64,000 nt of DNA from Amaurobius ferox (Eukaryota > Arthropoda > Arachnida > Araneae > Amaurobiidae). Under the pieces are notes generated by a model. That model searched no databases. It saw only the letters and a list, made by a program, of their open reading frames with translations, and was not told the DNA's origin. Positions 11,671 through 20,060 of this stretch are shown piece by piece. Position 1 is the first letter of the stretch, and every line of letters begins with the position of its first letter. Both the position numbers and the translations under genes were made by a program. The stretch is from NCBI GenBank assembly GCA_951213105.1, contig OX578134.1:137119293-137183292 (forward strand), read 5' to 3'.

Positions 11671-12580
11671 GAAAGTGTGTGTGTGTGTGTGTGAAAGTAT
11701 GTGTGTGTGTGCGAAAGTATGTGTGTGTGTGTGTGTGAAAGTATGTGTGTGTGAGTCAGTGAGACTGTGGAGACGATAACTGACAAACGAATGGATCCAT
11801 TCGAACGAAATTTGGCACAAAAATCACAATCCGTAAACACTGGAAGCCTATTGTTTTTATACGCAATCGAATGTTCAGAATTCCCCTAAATTTTTGAGTG
11901 AAATTTTGAAAAAATCATCAAAAAATCAAAACCACTAATAAAGTTACGCAAATAGACATTTCTTATGTAATTTTTCATTGGGAAACGATTGACATAAATT
12001 TTAGAACGCTAACCTGAACCGTTCGCGAGATATTGTCCATTTTTCAAAAAAATTATCAAAATGTCATATAAAACAAAAATAAAATATTTCGTATTGAGAA
12101 ACATGTTCACTTTTCATATGTAATACCATGTGATAAATTTCTGTGACATCATTCTCGATAAATTGGGTGACATCATTCTCGTGGATCTAGCTCGTTCCAT
12201 TCATGAAAAAAGGTACTTTGAGTAATACTTTTGTATTTGAGCACCAATAGTCATTTATCTGCTGTAAGAATAGCTGATTTTTTCGTCCACAACGCTTAGC
12301 GAGATTTTTGCGACGAATTTGGTGGAATGTTGACAACTTGGCGACTTTTTAAAATTTTGCTAAATTGACGAAAAACTCGCCAAATGGATAGGAATGACTC
12401 TAAATCAATGAAGACTCATTGATGATGACGACATGGAAAATAACGACTCATTGACGAAAATTCAATATCTTGGAAAGAATACAAATAACTTTACCGGTAT
12501 AAAAATGATCTATTTTTTTTCTGTAAAAGTAGTAAATTCATTGCATTATATAAGAAAAGTCCTGTGCTGCCCACATCAAA
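11474..12580 (-). mobile_element. Family A element, copy A6, with interrupted GT array
   Basis: Begins TTTTTACTTTCTTTATATAC (one hairpin-arm substitution) and ends CTGCCCACATCAAA. Its GT array (about 11606-11755) alternates (GT)n blocks with a GAAAGTAT unit four times, i.e. a minisatellite growing inside the microsatellite. A local duplication is also seen near 12133-12181, where a segment with GTGACATCATTCTCG occurs twice. The element abuts Family B copy B1 through a shared T run. Confidence 0.85.
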
Positions 12581-12584
12581 TTTT

Positions 12585-13930
12585 TAACAGTTTACAACAA
12601 AGTTGAAAAGTGTTTATGAATTTGTTAACACTTTACAACAAAGTTGAAAAGTGTTTATGACTTTGTTCATTCTGTCTGTCTGTCTGTCTGTCTGCCCGTT
12701 AGCACGATAACTGCCGTAAAAATGACTTAATCAAAATGAAATTTTAGTATGTTGTTTAGACGGTCTGTAGGACCAATGGGAATATAAATGAATAATATCA
12801 CCCAATTAGTTTTGGATTGAACCCGGGTTGAAAAAATGAAATACATTGAGCCCTATGGCACCTAATTTTTCAAACATTTTTTAAGCGGATTTAAAATTCA
12901 CAAATTGCTTCGAAAATTTTAGGTAATAGTCAAATTGTTCCATAAAATATATAAAAAAAAATTCAGCGAAATATATTCAGTAGTTTTTTAAATAAAAATT
13001 AAAATAATAATTACACATCTTATATGAAACGATCACGTGACCATGATATGAAACGATCACATGACCCACTTCAAAATGATATATGGCATCCATCTTGTTT
13101 CAAAATTCATGATTTTTTAAAGTTATTTTTAATTCATATTGAGTGTTGTATCCGTCCTAAAACTACTTTATTTTTGCTTAAATTATGTGCATCTACATAC
13201 TAAAACAACACAATAACAATATATTTGAGTTTAAATTCTCATTCAAATTTGATTATTTCTACAACTAAGCCTATTTTTCACCTATGTAAAATGTAAACAG
13301 CAAAATATGTAGAGTGAGTTGTATTAGAATTACTGTATTTCTTTAACACAAAATAATTCAGTCCATGGAGTCTGTCTGCATGGCTGATATGAATGAAATA
13401 TTAATTGATTTTATAAACAGAAGGACGATTTTTTTCGATGAAGTTTTAAGCATAAAGTTTATGAATTGTAGCTCCATGGTCTTAATTTTTAAATAAAATA
13501 AATTATGATAGTATTGTGATGAATGAAATGGAGAAAGTTATGAATGAAATCATGCTTTTATAGAAAGATCCAGGCGTGTTATTTTTTCTATGACGTCATT
13601 TGAATTTATTTCAGTTGTTTTCGATGAAGTTTTCAAATATCATAAATTATCGTAGTATTATGATAGTTTTAAAAATATTACCGTGCAATGTATTGCATTT
13701 TCGAGATATTTAAACCAGGCAATTTATATTTCAATGCCGTCATTTGAATGAAGTTCATTTTTTTCAATGAAGGTTTAAGTTTTCAAATATAATAAATCAA
13801 TGTAGTATTGTGATAAGTTTTAAAATATTACCGAGGAATGTATTGCATTTTCGACTTTTTTAAATAAAATTGCATTGAAGTTGGAAAGTGTTTCATAATC
13901 AATGCTTTAAGCATGATTGATCTTTCTTTT
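12585..13930 (+). mobile_element. Family B element, copy B1 (reference orientation)
   Basis: Family B is non-coding. Order in this orientation: T-run, hairpin AACACTTT...AAAGTGTT, CATTCTGTCTGTCTG tract (12668-12695), GCACGATAACTGCCGTAAAA, ATTGAACCCGGGTTGAAAAA, a region with CACGTGACC, a block with CCATGGAGTC, a CRE-like TGACGTCA (13591-13598), two related segments of about 150 bp containing ATATTACCG and TGTATTGCATTT, and a terminal hairpin ATCAATGCTTTAAGCATGATTGAT followed by CTTTCTT. In B1 the first 41 bp are duplicated (12586-12664). No protein is encoded. Confidence 0.85.
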
Positions 13931-14062
13931 TCTTTATATAATGTCCATGTAATTCAGAAAGGAACGAGGTATATTATTCTTCAAATTCATCGTAGCAAGT
14001 TCTATCAATATCTTCATCCCTTGCATTTCCTGGTTCATCTTTTGTAACTGTTGCCAACTTGA
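13931..14062. other. short spacer between Family B and the TTAA transposon
   Basis: No feature is recognised. It ends at the TTAA (14063-14066) that flanks the large DNA transposon. Confidence 0.5.
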
Positions 14063-14535
14063 TTAAGGGGACGGTGGACGTTGAAATTTTTTTTATTTAT
14101 TTATTGACTTAGAAACATGAAAATTTGTATAAATATTCCTCTTAACATTACTATATATAATACCATGAAATTTTTTTCAATTTTGTATTTTTTTTTTTAA
14201 ATTTAATTTTTTTTAACAAAAATTTAAAAATGTTCCTTGCGTTCCATTTATTCACATTTTTGATTAATTTTACTTTATGATCACTTAAAAACATATTATG
14301 AACAAATTTGGGTATGTATTTTTAAATCGGTTGGAAAGTTAATTTTTTAAAAATATTTTTCTGCGTTAAAACTTAATTTTTATCAAAATTTCACATTTCA
14401 TTCGGTTCTTATTCACTTTTAATTCCCTTAATAAAGTCCAATTGTAAAATGCATACCCAGTTTCATTAAGAAGTATGAAAGGTGTCTTCTTGCCAAATTT
14501 CATGCATTTCAAACAAAAATTAAGACGCATGGAGC

Positions 14536-14655
14536 ATTTTAAAAATGTAAAACCGTTGAAAAGTTCGTTTCGAGAAAAATGCATTTAAAGTAAATAAGAC
14601 AGAAATACTATGTAGATAGTGGATAAATGATGGTTAATGCAATGTAAGTATATAT
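14536..14655. repeat. 120-bp direct repeat, copy 1 (X1)
   Basis: Runs from ATTTTAAAAATGTAAAACC to GCAATGTAAGTATATA and recurs at 15912-16030 with few differences. A second shared segment (CTAAGAAAAATACGTATT and ACTAGTAATCGAGG, 14752-14786) recurs at 17095-17127. The two pairs in the same order imply that a segment of about 250 bp inside the transposon was duplicated and later split by insertions. Confidence 0.85.
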
Positions 14656-14794
14656 ATATACTATGTAATGTAACTTTTAGAATAATAAACTAATATTATA
14701 GTAAAAAATAAATAAATTATCACAATCTAAGAAAAATAAGTATAAATTTCCGCTAAGAAAAATACGTATTAAACTAGTAATCGAGGAGATATAA

Positions 14795-15911
14795 TACACT
14801 GCTGGTCATTAAATTTGCTACACCAAGGAAAACAAATAGCTGAATCTTATTTATTGTACATATACGGTATAATGGGAGGAAGACATGATTAAATTTGCAG
14901 GTGGTTTGGCATACACAGCATGCAGAATTCAGTACACAGAGTTGCCACCTCTGGCAGCAACAGCAGGCTGTAATCTGGCTGGGCATCGAGTTAAATTGAG
15001 CTTGGATGACAGTTATGGGTACATCATTCCATGCGGCTTCAACTCTATGCCAGAGTTCATCAATCATAGTGGCGGGTGAGTGGTGGCGTGTCAGTCTCTC
15101 GGCAACCCATGTCCAGATGTTCTCAATGGGTGACAGATCTGAAGAGCGTGCTGGCCAGGGAAACAGTCGAACACCCTCTCTATCTAGGAAGGTCAGGAAA
15201 GCACGGGCAACATGCGGTAGTGCATTATCTTGTTGAAAGATGGTGTCACGCAGGCCTTGAAGTTAGGGAACAGCCACGGGCCTTAACACGTCAGGAATGC
15301 AACGACGGCTGTCCACATTACCGACTATGCGAACAAGAGGTGACTGGGATGTATACCCAATGGCACCCCATACCATCCAGCCAAGTGCTGGGCACATATG
15401 ACAATGACGAATGCAAGCTGGCAATGTTTGTTCTCCTCGGTGCTGCCACACACGGATACGTCCATCATGATGCTGTATGCAGAACCGAGATTCATGTGAA
15501 AAGACGACGTGGTGCCACTCCTGTATCCAGTGTCGTTGTTCGTCATACCACTGTAGGCGTGCCTATCTCTGCTGCAGCATCAATGAAAGCTGCAACAATG
15601 GTTGCCGTGCTGACAGTCCATGGTGCTGCAGACGTCATCGCACTATCCGTGCAGACACTTGTCGTCTTACAAACGAGCCCAGTTCCTGACTCAGGGTACG
15701 ACATGGCTGTACGATCCCGCAAGGCCAAGAGGACAACATGTCTGTCCTCTCGGTTGTTAGTGGTCCAGGCCGCAGAGATCCTGCATGGCATTCAGTATGG
15801 CCTTTTTGGACCAATCGATTCCATATTTGCCTGACAGTCATGGGATCCCGACCAATATGAGCAGCAATGTCGTGGAACGATAAACCGCAGTCCCGATAGG
15901 TCACGATCCCA
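14795..15911 (-). mobile_element. Tc1-like element, one end missing
   Basis: One terminal repeat is present: TA followed by CACTGCTGGTCATTAAATTT at 14797, typical of Tc1-like elements of arachnids. The other end, which should lie upstream of the transposase N terminus, is absent: at 15912 the sequence passes straight into the X2 direct repeat. The element lies between the two copies of a duplicated transposon segment. Confidence 0.85.
14800..15904 (-). pseudogene. Tc1-like transposase pseudogene
   Basis: Readable minus-strand pieces occur in order. The N-terminal helix-turn-helix part begins MTYRDCGLSFHDIAAHIGRD at 15904. A shifted frame around 15740-15790 reads NREDRHVVLLALRDR. The DDE core has SFHMNLGSAYSI (about 15495) and QHRGEQTLPACIRH with MVWGAIGYTSQSPLVRI (about 15270-15450). 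The C-terminal part reads IDELWHRVEAAWNDVPI and FNSMPSQI (about 14965-15065). At least three frame changes separate these pieces, and the stretch between about 15260 and 15070 is poorly readable. The protein would have bound element ends and catalysed cut-and-paste transposition; this copy cannot encode it. Plus-strand ORFs over the same region are shadows. Confidence 0.9.
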
Positions 15912-16030
15912 ATTTTAAAAATGTAAAACCTTTGAAAATTTTATTTCGAGAAAAATGTATTTAAAGTAAATAAGACAGAAATACTATGTAGATAGTGGAT
16001 AAATGATGGTTAATGCAATATAAGTATATA
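15912..16030. repeat. 120-bp direct repeat, copy 2 (X2)
   Basis: Second copy of the segment at 14536-14655, starting ATTTTAAAAATGTAAAACC. It marks the junction where the Tc1-like element is cut off. Confidence 0.85.
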
Positions 16031-16118
16031 AAAATTTGGCTAATCCGGAGACCAACCCACAGCACTTTCAGCTCACTCGCCAAGCATTCCGATTGCTGTG
16101 TATCCCAAGCGTTCCGTA

Positions 16119-16680
16119 CATTCGTTCCACAGATTTCAACCTTTAGGTCGAACCCCTGCCCCTACATGGACCACTGGTACATTCGTTAGACACATTTCGA
16201 CCTTTAGGTCGAACCCCTGCCCCCTACATGGACCACTGGTACTTACAGACCACTAATATATTCGCTCCACAGATTTTGACATTTAGGTCGAACCCCTGCC
16301 CCTACATGGACTACTGGTACCAGGGATGTATCTAGAGAAATGTGAGTGGTGGTTGATTTTCCAGAACAATTATTATTGCGAATATAAAATTTCGAAACGA
16401 GCTTTGCGTTAATTCGCACACACAAACAGTATTAGTATTCTATACTTTTATATTAAAGAAAAACATTTGATAAAATTGAATATAACTTTTTTTAAATGTA
16501 ATTGTAATATGTATATTTTTTTGGATGAGTGGTGTTCGGCAATTGAGTGGTGGTCGGAAATTCTGAGTGATGGAAACCCCGACCACCGCCGACCACTGTA
16601 GATACATCCCTGTGGTACATACGGACCACTGGTACATTCATTCCGCAGATTTCGACCTTTAGGTCGAACCCCTTCTCATG
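16119..16680. repeat. about 62-bp minisatellite interrupted by a MITE
   Basis: Four units share CATTCGTTCCACAGATTTC-like sequence, CTTTAGGTCGAACCCC and CATGGACCACTGGTAC. Units start near 16119, 16180, 16259 and 16619. Units 2-3 and 3-4 are separated by a related 17-bp extra segment (TTACAGACCACTAATA and ATACGGACCACTGGTA). The MITE at 16321-16612 sits between units 3 and 4. Confidence 0.85.
16321..16612. mobile_element. 292-bp MITE with CAGGGATGTATCTA termini
   Basis: Perfect 14-bp terminal inverted repeats: CAGGGATGTATCTA at 16321-16334 and TAGATACATCCCTG at 16599-16612. The flanks read TGGTAC on both sides (16315-16320 and 16613-16618), giving an apparent 6-bp target duplication. GTGGT(C/T)G-rich stretches lie inside both ends. 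It has no coding capacity. The superfamily is unassigned: CAGGG termini recall hAT elements, which usually make 8-bp duplications. Confidence 0.85.
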
Positions 16681-16689
16681 TACGGATCC

Positions 16690-17094
16690 TAGCTTGCATG
16701 GAGAAAGTGATCTTGCTACGTGCGATATGCAATGCGTGAACCTCTTAGCCATCATATGACGTTGCCCCAGTGCACCAGTGGGGGTGGAAACACATTGCGC
16801 CCAACAACACAAACATCTATGCCTAAAGTGAGACTCGAACCCACAACCTGGCGGTCGAACGAGTACGAGGAAACGCTTGCCTTTGATCGTTCGACCACCG
16901 CGTCGGCTTTCGGCAGCAGTTGTGGCAGCATGCAAATCCAGCACGCAAACCACCGGGCTACTGCACCCGAAATGTGCCAACAGCATGCGGTGTTTCCAGG
17001 TGGTCACCACCCAAGTACTAACTGCGTCCGATGCTGCTTAACTTCGGTGATCTAACGAGAACCGGTGTTTTCAGCAAGGTAGGGCCGTTGGCAA
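16690..17094 (-). mobile_element. composite SINE: 5S rRNA head plus tRNA-like body (family S2)
   Basis: Read on the minus strand. The element starts with an almost complete 5S rRNA-like sequence (17092-16976). A tRNA-like stretch follows, with an A-box-like TAGCCCGGTGGTTTGCGTG (about 16970-16940). A second tRNA-like unit has GCGGTGGTCGAACG (about 16912-16895) and the B-box GGTTGTGGGTTCGAGTCTC (about 16846-16828). The tail segment with GGCATAGATGTTTGTG is shared with the S2 copy at 24752-24995. A 5S-derived head identifies it with the 5S-headed SINE class; joining two tRNA-like units behind it is unusual. The downstream end is approximate and no target duplication was found. The plus-strand ORF at 16720-17055 and the overlapping minus ORF are shadows. 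Confidence 0.8.
16976..17092 (-). pseudogene. 5S rRNA-derived sequence (SINE head)
   Basis: Reverse-strand sequence begins GCCAACGGCCCTACC and continues ACACCGGTTCTCGTTAGATC, ACCGAAGTTAAGCAGCATCG, GTTAGTACTTGGGTGG and ACACCGCATGCTGTTGGC. At 117 nt it is close to the usual 5S length of about 119-120 nt. The internal control region (ACCGAAGTTAAGCAGC onward) is largely preserved, which could supply the RNA polymerase III promoter for the SINE. There are several substitutions and a small loss in the GGGTGACCGCCTGGG part. It is fused to tRNA-like sequence, so it is a SINE head and not a working 5S gene. Confidence 0.9.
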
Positions 17095-17127
17095 TTAAGA
17101 AAAATAAGTATGAACTAGTAATCGAGG
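17095..17127. repeat. distal end of the internal duplication (Z2)
   Basis: TTAAGAAAAATAAGTATGAA and ACTAGTAATCGAGG match 14752-14786. With X1/X2 this shows that the minisatellite, MITE and 5S SINE interrupt the second copy of a duplicated segment. Confidence 0.8.
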
Positions 17128-17183
17128 CTATATAGTAGTATGAATCATTAATCGAGAAAATTTAAACATACCTTTAATTACAA

Positions 17184-19130
17184 CTAATCAAATTCACCAG
17201 CACCATATGTTTTGCTTTCTTTTCTTACATTTTTAGCATTTTTCTGCGACTTACAATATTTTTTAACTATTCTGTTTTCTTTCCATTCAGTAGTGTTTCT
17301 AGTTAAACTTTGATTGATGCGGCGTTTATCACGTTGCTGTGCAATAGATAAAGAAAATGCGTTCACCTTTTCCTCCATACCTAAACTATTTACACATCCA
17401 AAGTTATATTCCGAAACTGTGGAAATCACAGACATTTCCAACCTCTTTTTAGAAACGAATGTTTCTTTCGGACAGTTTTTCCAAATTGAGCTGTGTAAGC
17501 TCTCATTAGCGTTCTGGGTTTTGCCAGAAATACACCTGGTTAACAATTCATTGCTAGCCAGTCTTTGGTAAATTGGCATAATTTTTGCAACAACATCTTC
17601 AGACAGCTTTGTCTTCATTGTCGCATGAGATTTTGGTGGTTCCTTATTAGCAAGAGCCCGTTGATAAAAACACCATGATGAGACACCTGCGGGGCATTTG
17701 TTGTGCTTTGGAGATTTGTTGGTTGAAGAACAGTGTAATATGGTAGCATAAATTGCTGTTTTCATATCTTCTATGCGAGGCACGTTGTCTTTAATCGCTT
17801 TCCTATAAAAGTTTGTTAGTTTTATAATTGTTTCCTCTTTCAAACTACCGTCTTTACGTCCACCAATAGTAACACCTTTGCTACGCCACTCCTTGACTTT
17901 ATTACGGAGTCCTGCTCCTAGGCGTTTGGCCACGTGATTTATGCATTCCTCTTTTATAATTCTAATATCACTGCCATATACATTTAATTCTGACAGATGT
18001 TGATAAGTTTTCGCATCACCATCAGATAGCAATCCTACATACCTCATTCCACAAGTACTTACAGATCGATTCCATATAGATGCAGCAGCTGTCATTTCCA
18101 TCGAATTAGAAGATCCAGCATGATTCTGTGAGCATTCAGGTTTATGGCCTTCATACCAAATGCTGAATTCAGCACTAGCTGCACCAATATCTCGCGTCGC
18201 AGTGACACATTCTGGACAGTATTTAGATAAGATTTCAAAATCGATAACTAATCCAGTCAGAATATCTATAACAAATCCAATTCCATATAGAGATGTATGA
18301 CCGCGTTTCTGCCATGTTCCATCATATGAAACAGTGATGTCTATAATTTCTTCATTAGTAAAACTTTCATCCAAATCCTCATATTTCTTCCGCACTATAC
18401 TTCGAGCAATTCGAAGAACATCATCTTTGAAGCTTTTTCTTTCCTCATACAAGCTATGCAAGCATCTTGAAAATGTTTTTTTATCCATGGCATGAATTCC
18501 AATAGCCATAGAAAGCACTTCTAAAGCTGCATGTCCTTTACCAATTTTCAGAAATGCTTCAACTAGTTTTTTATTTGCATCAAAGCACTTCGTTTGGCTT
18601 ACTCGAGGACTCGAAAATACTGTGCTGAATACTTTTCCGCAACTTTTACAAATTAACTCTATTTTTGAAGAGTACCCAAATGCCCCTTTTGATATTACAT
18701 CCAGAGAATTACTATCACATTCATTGCACTTCACATTGCACAATAAATCTGACCACATATTATTATTCATAAAAACATATGTGTTTTCATTCAAATTTTC
18801 TGAATCACAGTTAGATGCGGATGGAAAATATGCATTTAGTTTGTTTTCACTAGCACTTCCAATTTTACTATATAAATATGTAGTAGATGTTGCACTTTCA
18901 GAAGAAATAGTGGACAGGGAAATATTTGAAGATTCATCCACACTATTTACAAATGAGGAATTATTTGAAGATCCATTCACACATGACGAATTATTTGTAG
19001 AATTATCCACACTATTTACAGATGACCACCGCTTACGAATTTTGTTGCTGTTTGCAAGCGATTTCTTTGACGGTCGAGATTTCGGCTTACGAAAACGCCT
19101 ACTTATAGAATGCATTTTTAAAATTGACAC
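17184..19130 (-). CDS. Mutator/Kolobok-type DDE transposase, intact, 648 aa
   Basis: Predicted cut-and-paste transposase of the surrounding TTAA element; it would act in the nucleus on the GGGGACGGTGGACGTT ends. Residues 1-35 are strongly basic (RRFRKPKSRPSKK, KIRKR), a likely nuclear signal. Residues 36-110 are Ser/Asn-rich low complexity. A zinc ribbon follows with C135xxC138 and C161xxC164. The catalytic domain starts at VSYDGTWQKRGH (D270), continues with KYCPEC (305-308) and GLLSDGDAK (D370, D372), ECINHVAKRLG (396-405), and ends with NANESLHSSIW (E543), giving a plausible D-D-E triad. The C terminus (610-642) is Lys/Arg-rich. The start is the first Met; Met6 is an alternative. There are no frameshifts or stops, unlike every other transposase here. 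The plus-strand ORFs at 17314 and 18622 are shadows. Family assignment rests on motif recognition, not a search. Confidence 0.9.
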   Translation of the reverse strand: MSILKMHSISRRFRKPKSRPSKKSLANSNKIRKRWSSVNSVDNSTNNSSCVNGSSNNSSFVNSVDESSNISLSTISSESATSTTYLYSKIGSASENKLNAYFPSASNCDSENLNENTYVFMNNNMWSDLLCNVKCNECDSNSLDVISKGAFGYSSKIELICKSCGKVFSTVFSSPRVSQTKCFDANKKLVEAFLKIGKGHAALEVLSMAIGIHAMDKKTFSRCLHSLYEERKSFKDDVLRIARSIVRKKYEDLDESFTNEEIIDITVSYDGTWQKRGHTSLYGIGFVIDILTGLVIDFEILSKYCPECVTATRDIGAASAEFSIWYEGHKPECSQNHAGSSNSMEMTAAASIWNRSVSTCGMRYVGLLSDGDAKTYQHLSELNVYGSDIRIIKEECINHVAKRLGAGLRNKVKEWRSKGVTIGGRKDGSLKEETIIKLTNFYRKAIKDNVPRIEDMKTAIYATILHCSSTNKSPKHNKCPAGVSSWCFYQRALANKEPPKSHATMKTKLSEDVVAKIMPIYQRLASNELLTRCISGKTQNANESLHSSIWKNCPKETFVSKKRLEMSVISTVSEYNFGCVNSLGMEEKVNAFSLSIAQQRDKRRINQSLTRNTTEWKENRIVKKYCKSQKNAKNVRKESKTYGAGEFD

Positions 19131-19639
19131 AAATATATGTTGTAAAAACTATGACATAAAAGTACGCTGTAGCACTTTCAGATCTAAAAAGAGCTATTTT
19201 TGAAGCAAAAAATGAAGAAAATAGTGTCAAGAAGTAAGGAAATATATTATAAAAATTTATCACTTCAAAACTTTCGGCAATCCATAGTAAACAAACCAGG
19301 AAGTGGTTACAGTTAAAGCTCACTGTTGCCAATTTACAAAAATAATAATTTACGAAGATATTGATTTTTAAAATTAAAATATCGATTCATAAACGCTGAC
19401 AGATGTTTGTTTACCTTATGTGTGAAATTTAAAGGTCCATGATTTGTTTGTTTACAAACTTTAAATGCTTATAACTTCCTCAAAAATCATCATAGATACT
19501 AGCGGTTTTTTGCACCTGGTGCAGTTAAATGTGTAGAATAATGTTATATAATAAAAAAAAAACCTTTTTTTATCGATTTTTGCTCATTTTAACGTCCACC
19601 GTCCCCTTAAATGAGACCGCTTGGCGATCCTGAAGAAAA

Positions 19640-20060
19640 AGGAAGACGCATAATAAGCGCGAAGCTATTATAAGCGCGAATTCTGTCCATGGATACTGTT
19701 ATCTGCAATAGAAGTATCTACCTTATTTTGCAGAACATCCCCTTATGGTGGGTTCTTGTGATTTTGAACTTGGTCTTTGCAGCTTCGTGTAGCCCGATCT
19801 GAATTATATAAGAATTTTATGCTGGCTACGTGGAAAATCTGAATATGTCAGTTCCCACAGAAGTTCGCAAAATTGCGGCAAATAGCAAGTTTTCTTACTT
19901 TTATTACAATTAACGGTTATTCCATGCTAATGTACGTATAATAAGCCCGAAACCGGACCATGGATAATGTTATCTGCAATAGGAGTGTCTTCCTTATTTT
20001 GAAGGAAAGCCCCTATCTGGCGGTGTTCTTGTAATCCAGAAGAAGAAGGCTGCTCTTTGC
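19640..20060. repeat. degenerate direct repeat, two copies about 280 bp apart
   Basis: CATGGATACTGTTATCTGCA near 19687 and CATGGATAATGTTATCTGCA near 19961 are followed in both by a CTTATTTTG segment, a CCCCTTAT/CCCCTAT segment and GTTCTTGT. ATAAGCGCGAA/ATAAGCCCGAA precedes both. It is an old tandem duplication with no coding content. Confidence 0.65.

Larger units (their letters stand above)
14063..19610 (-). mobile_element. TTAA-flanked DNA transposon with Mutator/Kolobok-type transposase
   Basis: Terminal inverted repeats GGGGACGGTGGACGTT at 14067-14082 and its exact complement at 19591-19606 bound the element. One mismatch then AAAT extends the match to 21 bp. Both ends are flanked by TTAA (14063-14066 and 19607-19610), read as the target duplication. 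The minus-strand transposase ORF lies 476 bp inside the right end. TTAA duplication together with a large zinc-ribbon DDE transposase fits the Kolobok superfamily; the catalytic domain is of the type databases often call Mutator-like. The left 3 kb contains later insertions (Tc1 remnant, MITE, SINE) and an internal duplication. The intact ORF and perfect repeats suggest a fairly recent arrival. Confidence 0.85.

Noticed and set aside
15076..15834. 252-codon plus-strand ORF
   Set aside because: It is antisense to the Tc1-like transposase pseudogene, whose motifs are clear on the minus strand. Its length reflects the low stop density of that coding-derived DNA.
18622..19203. 193-codon plus-strand ORF
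   Set aside because: Shadow of the intact minus-strand transposase; it has no motif of its own.
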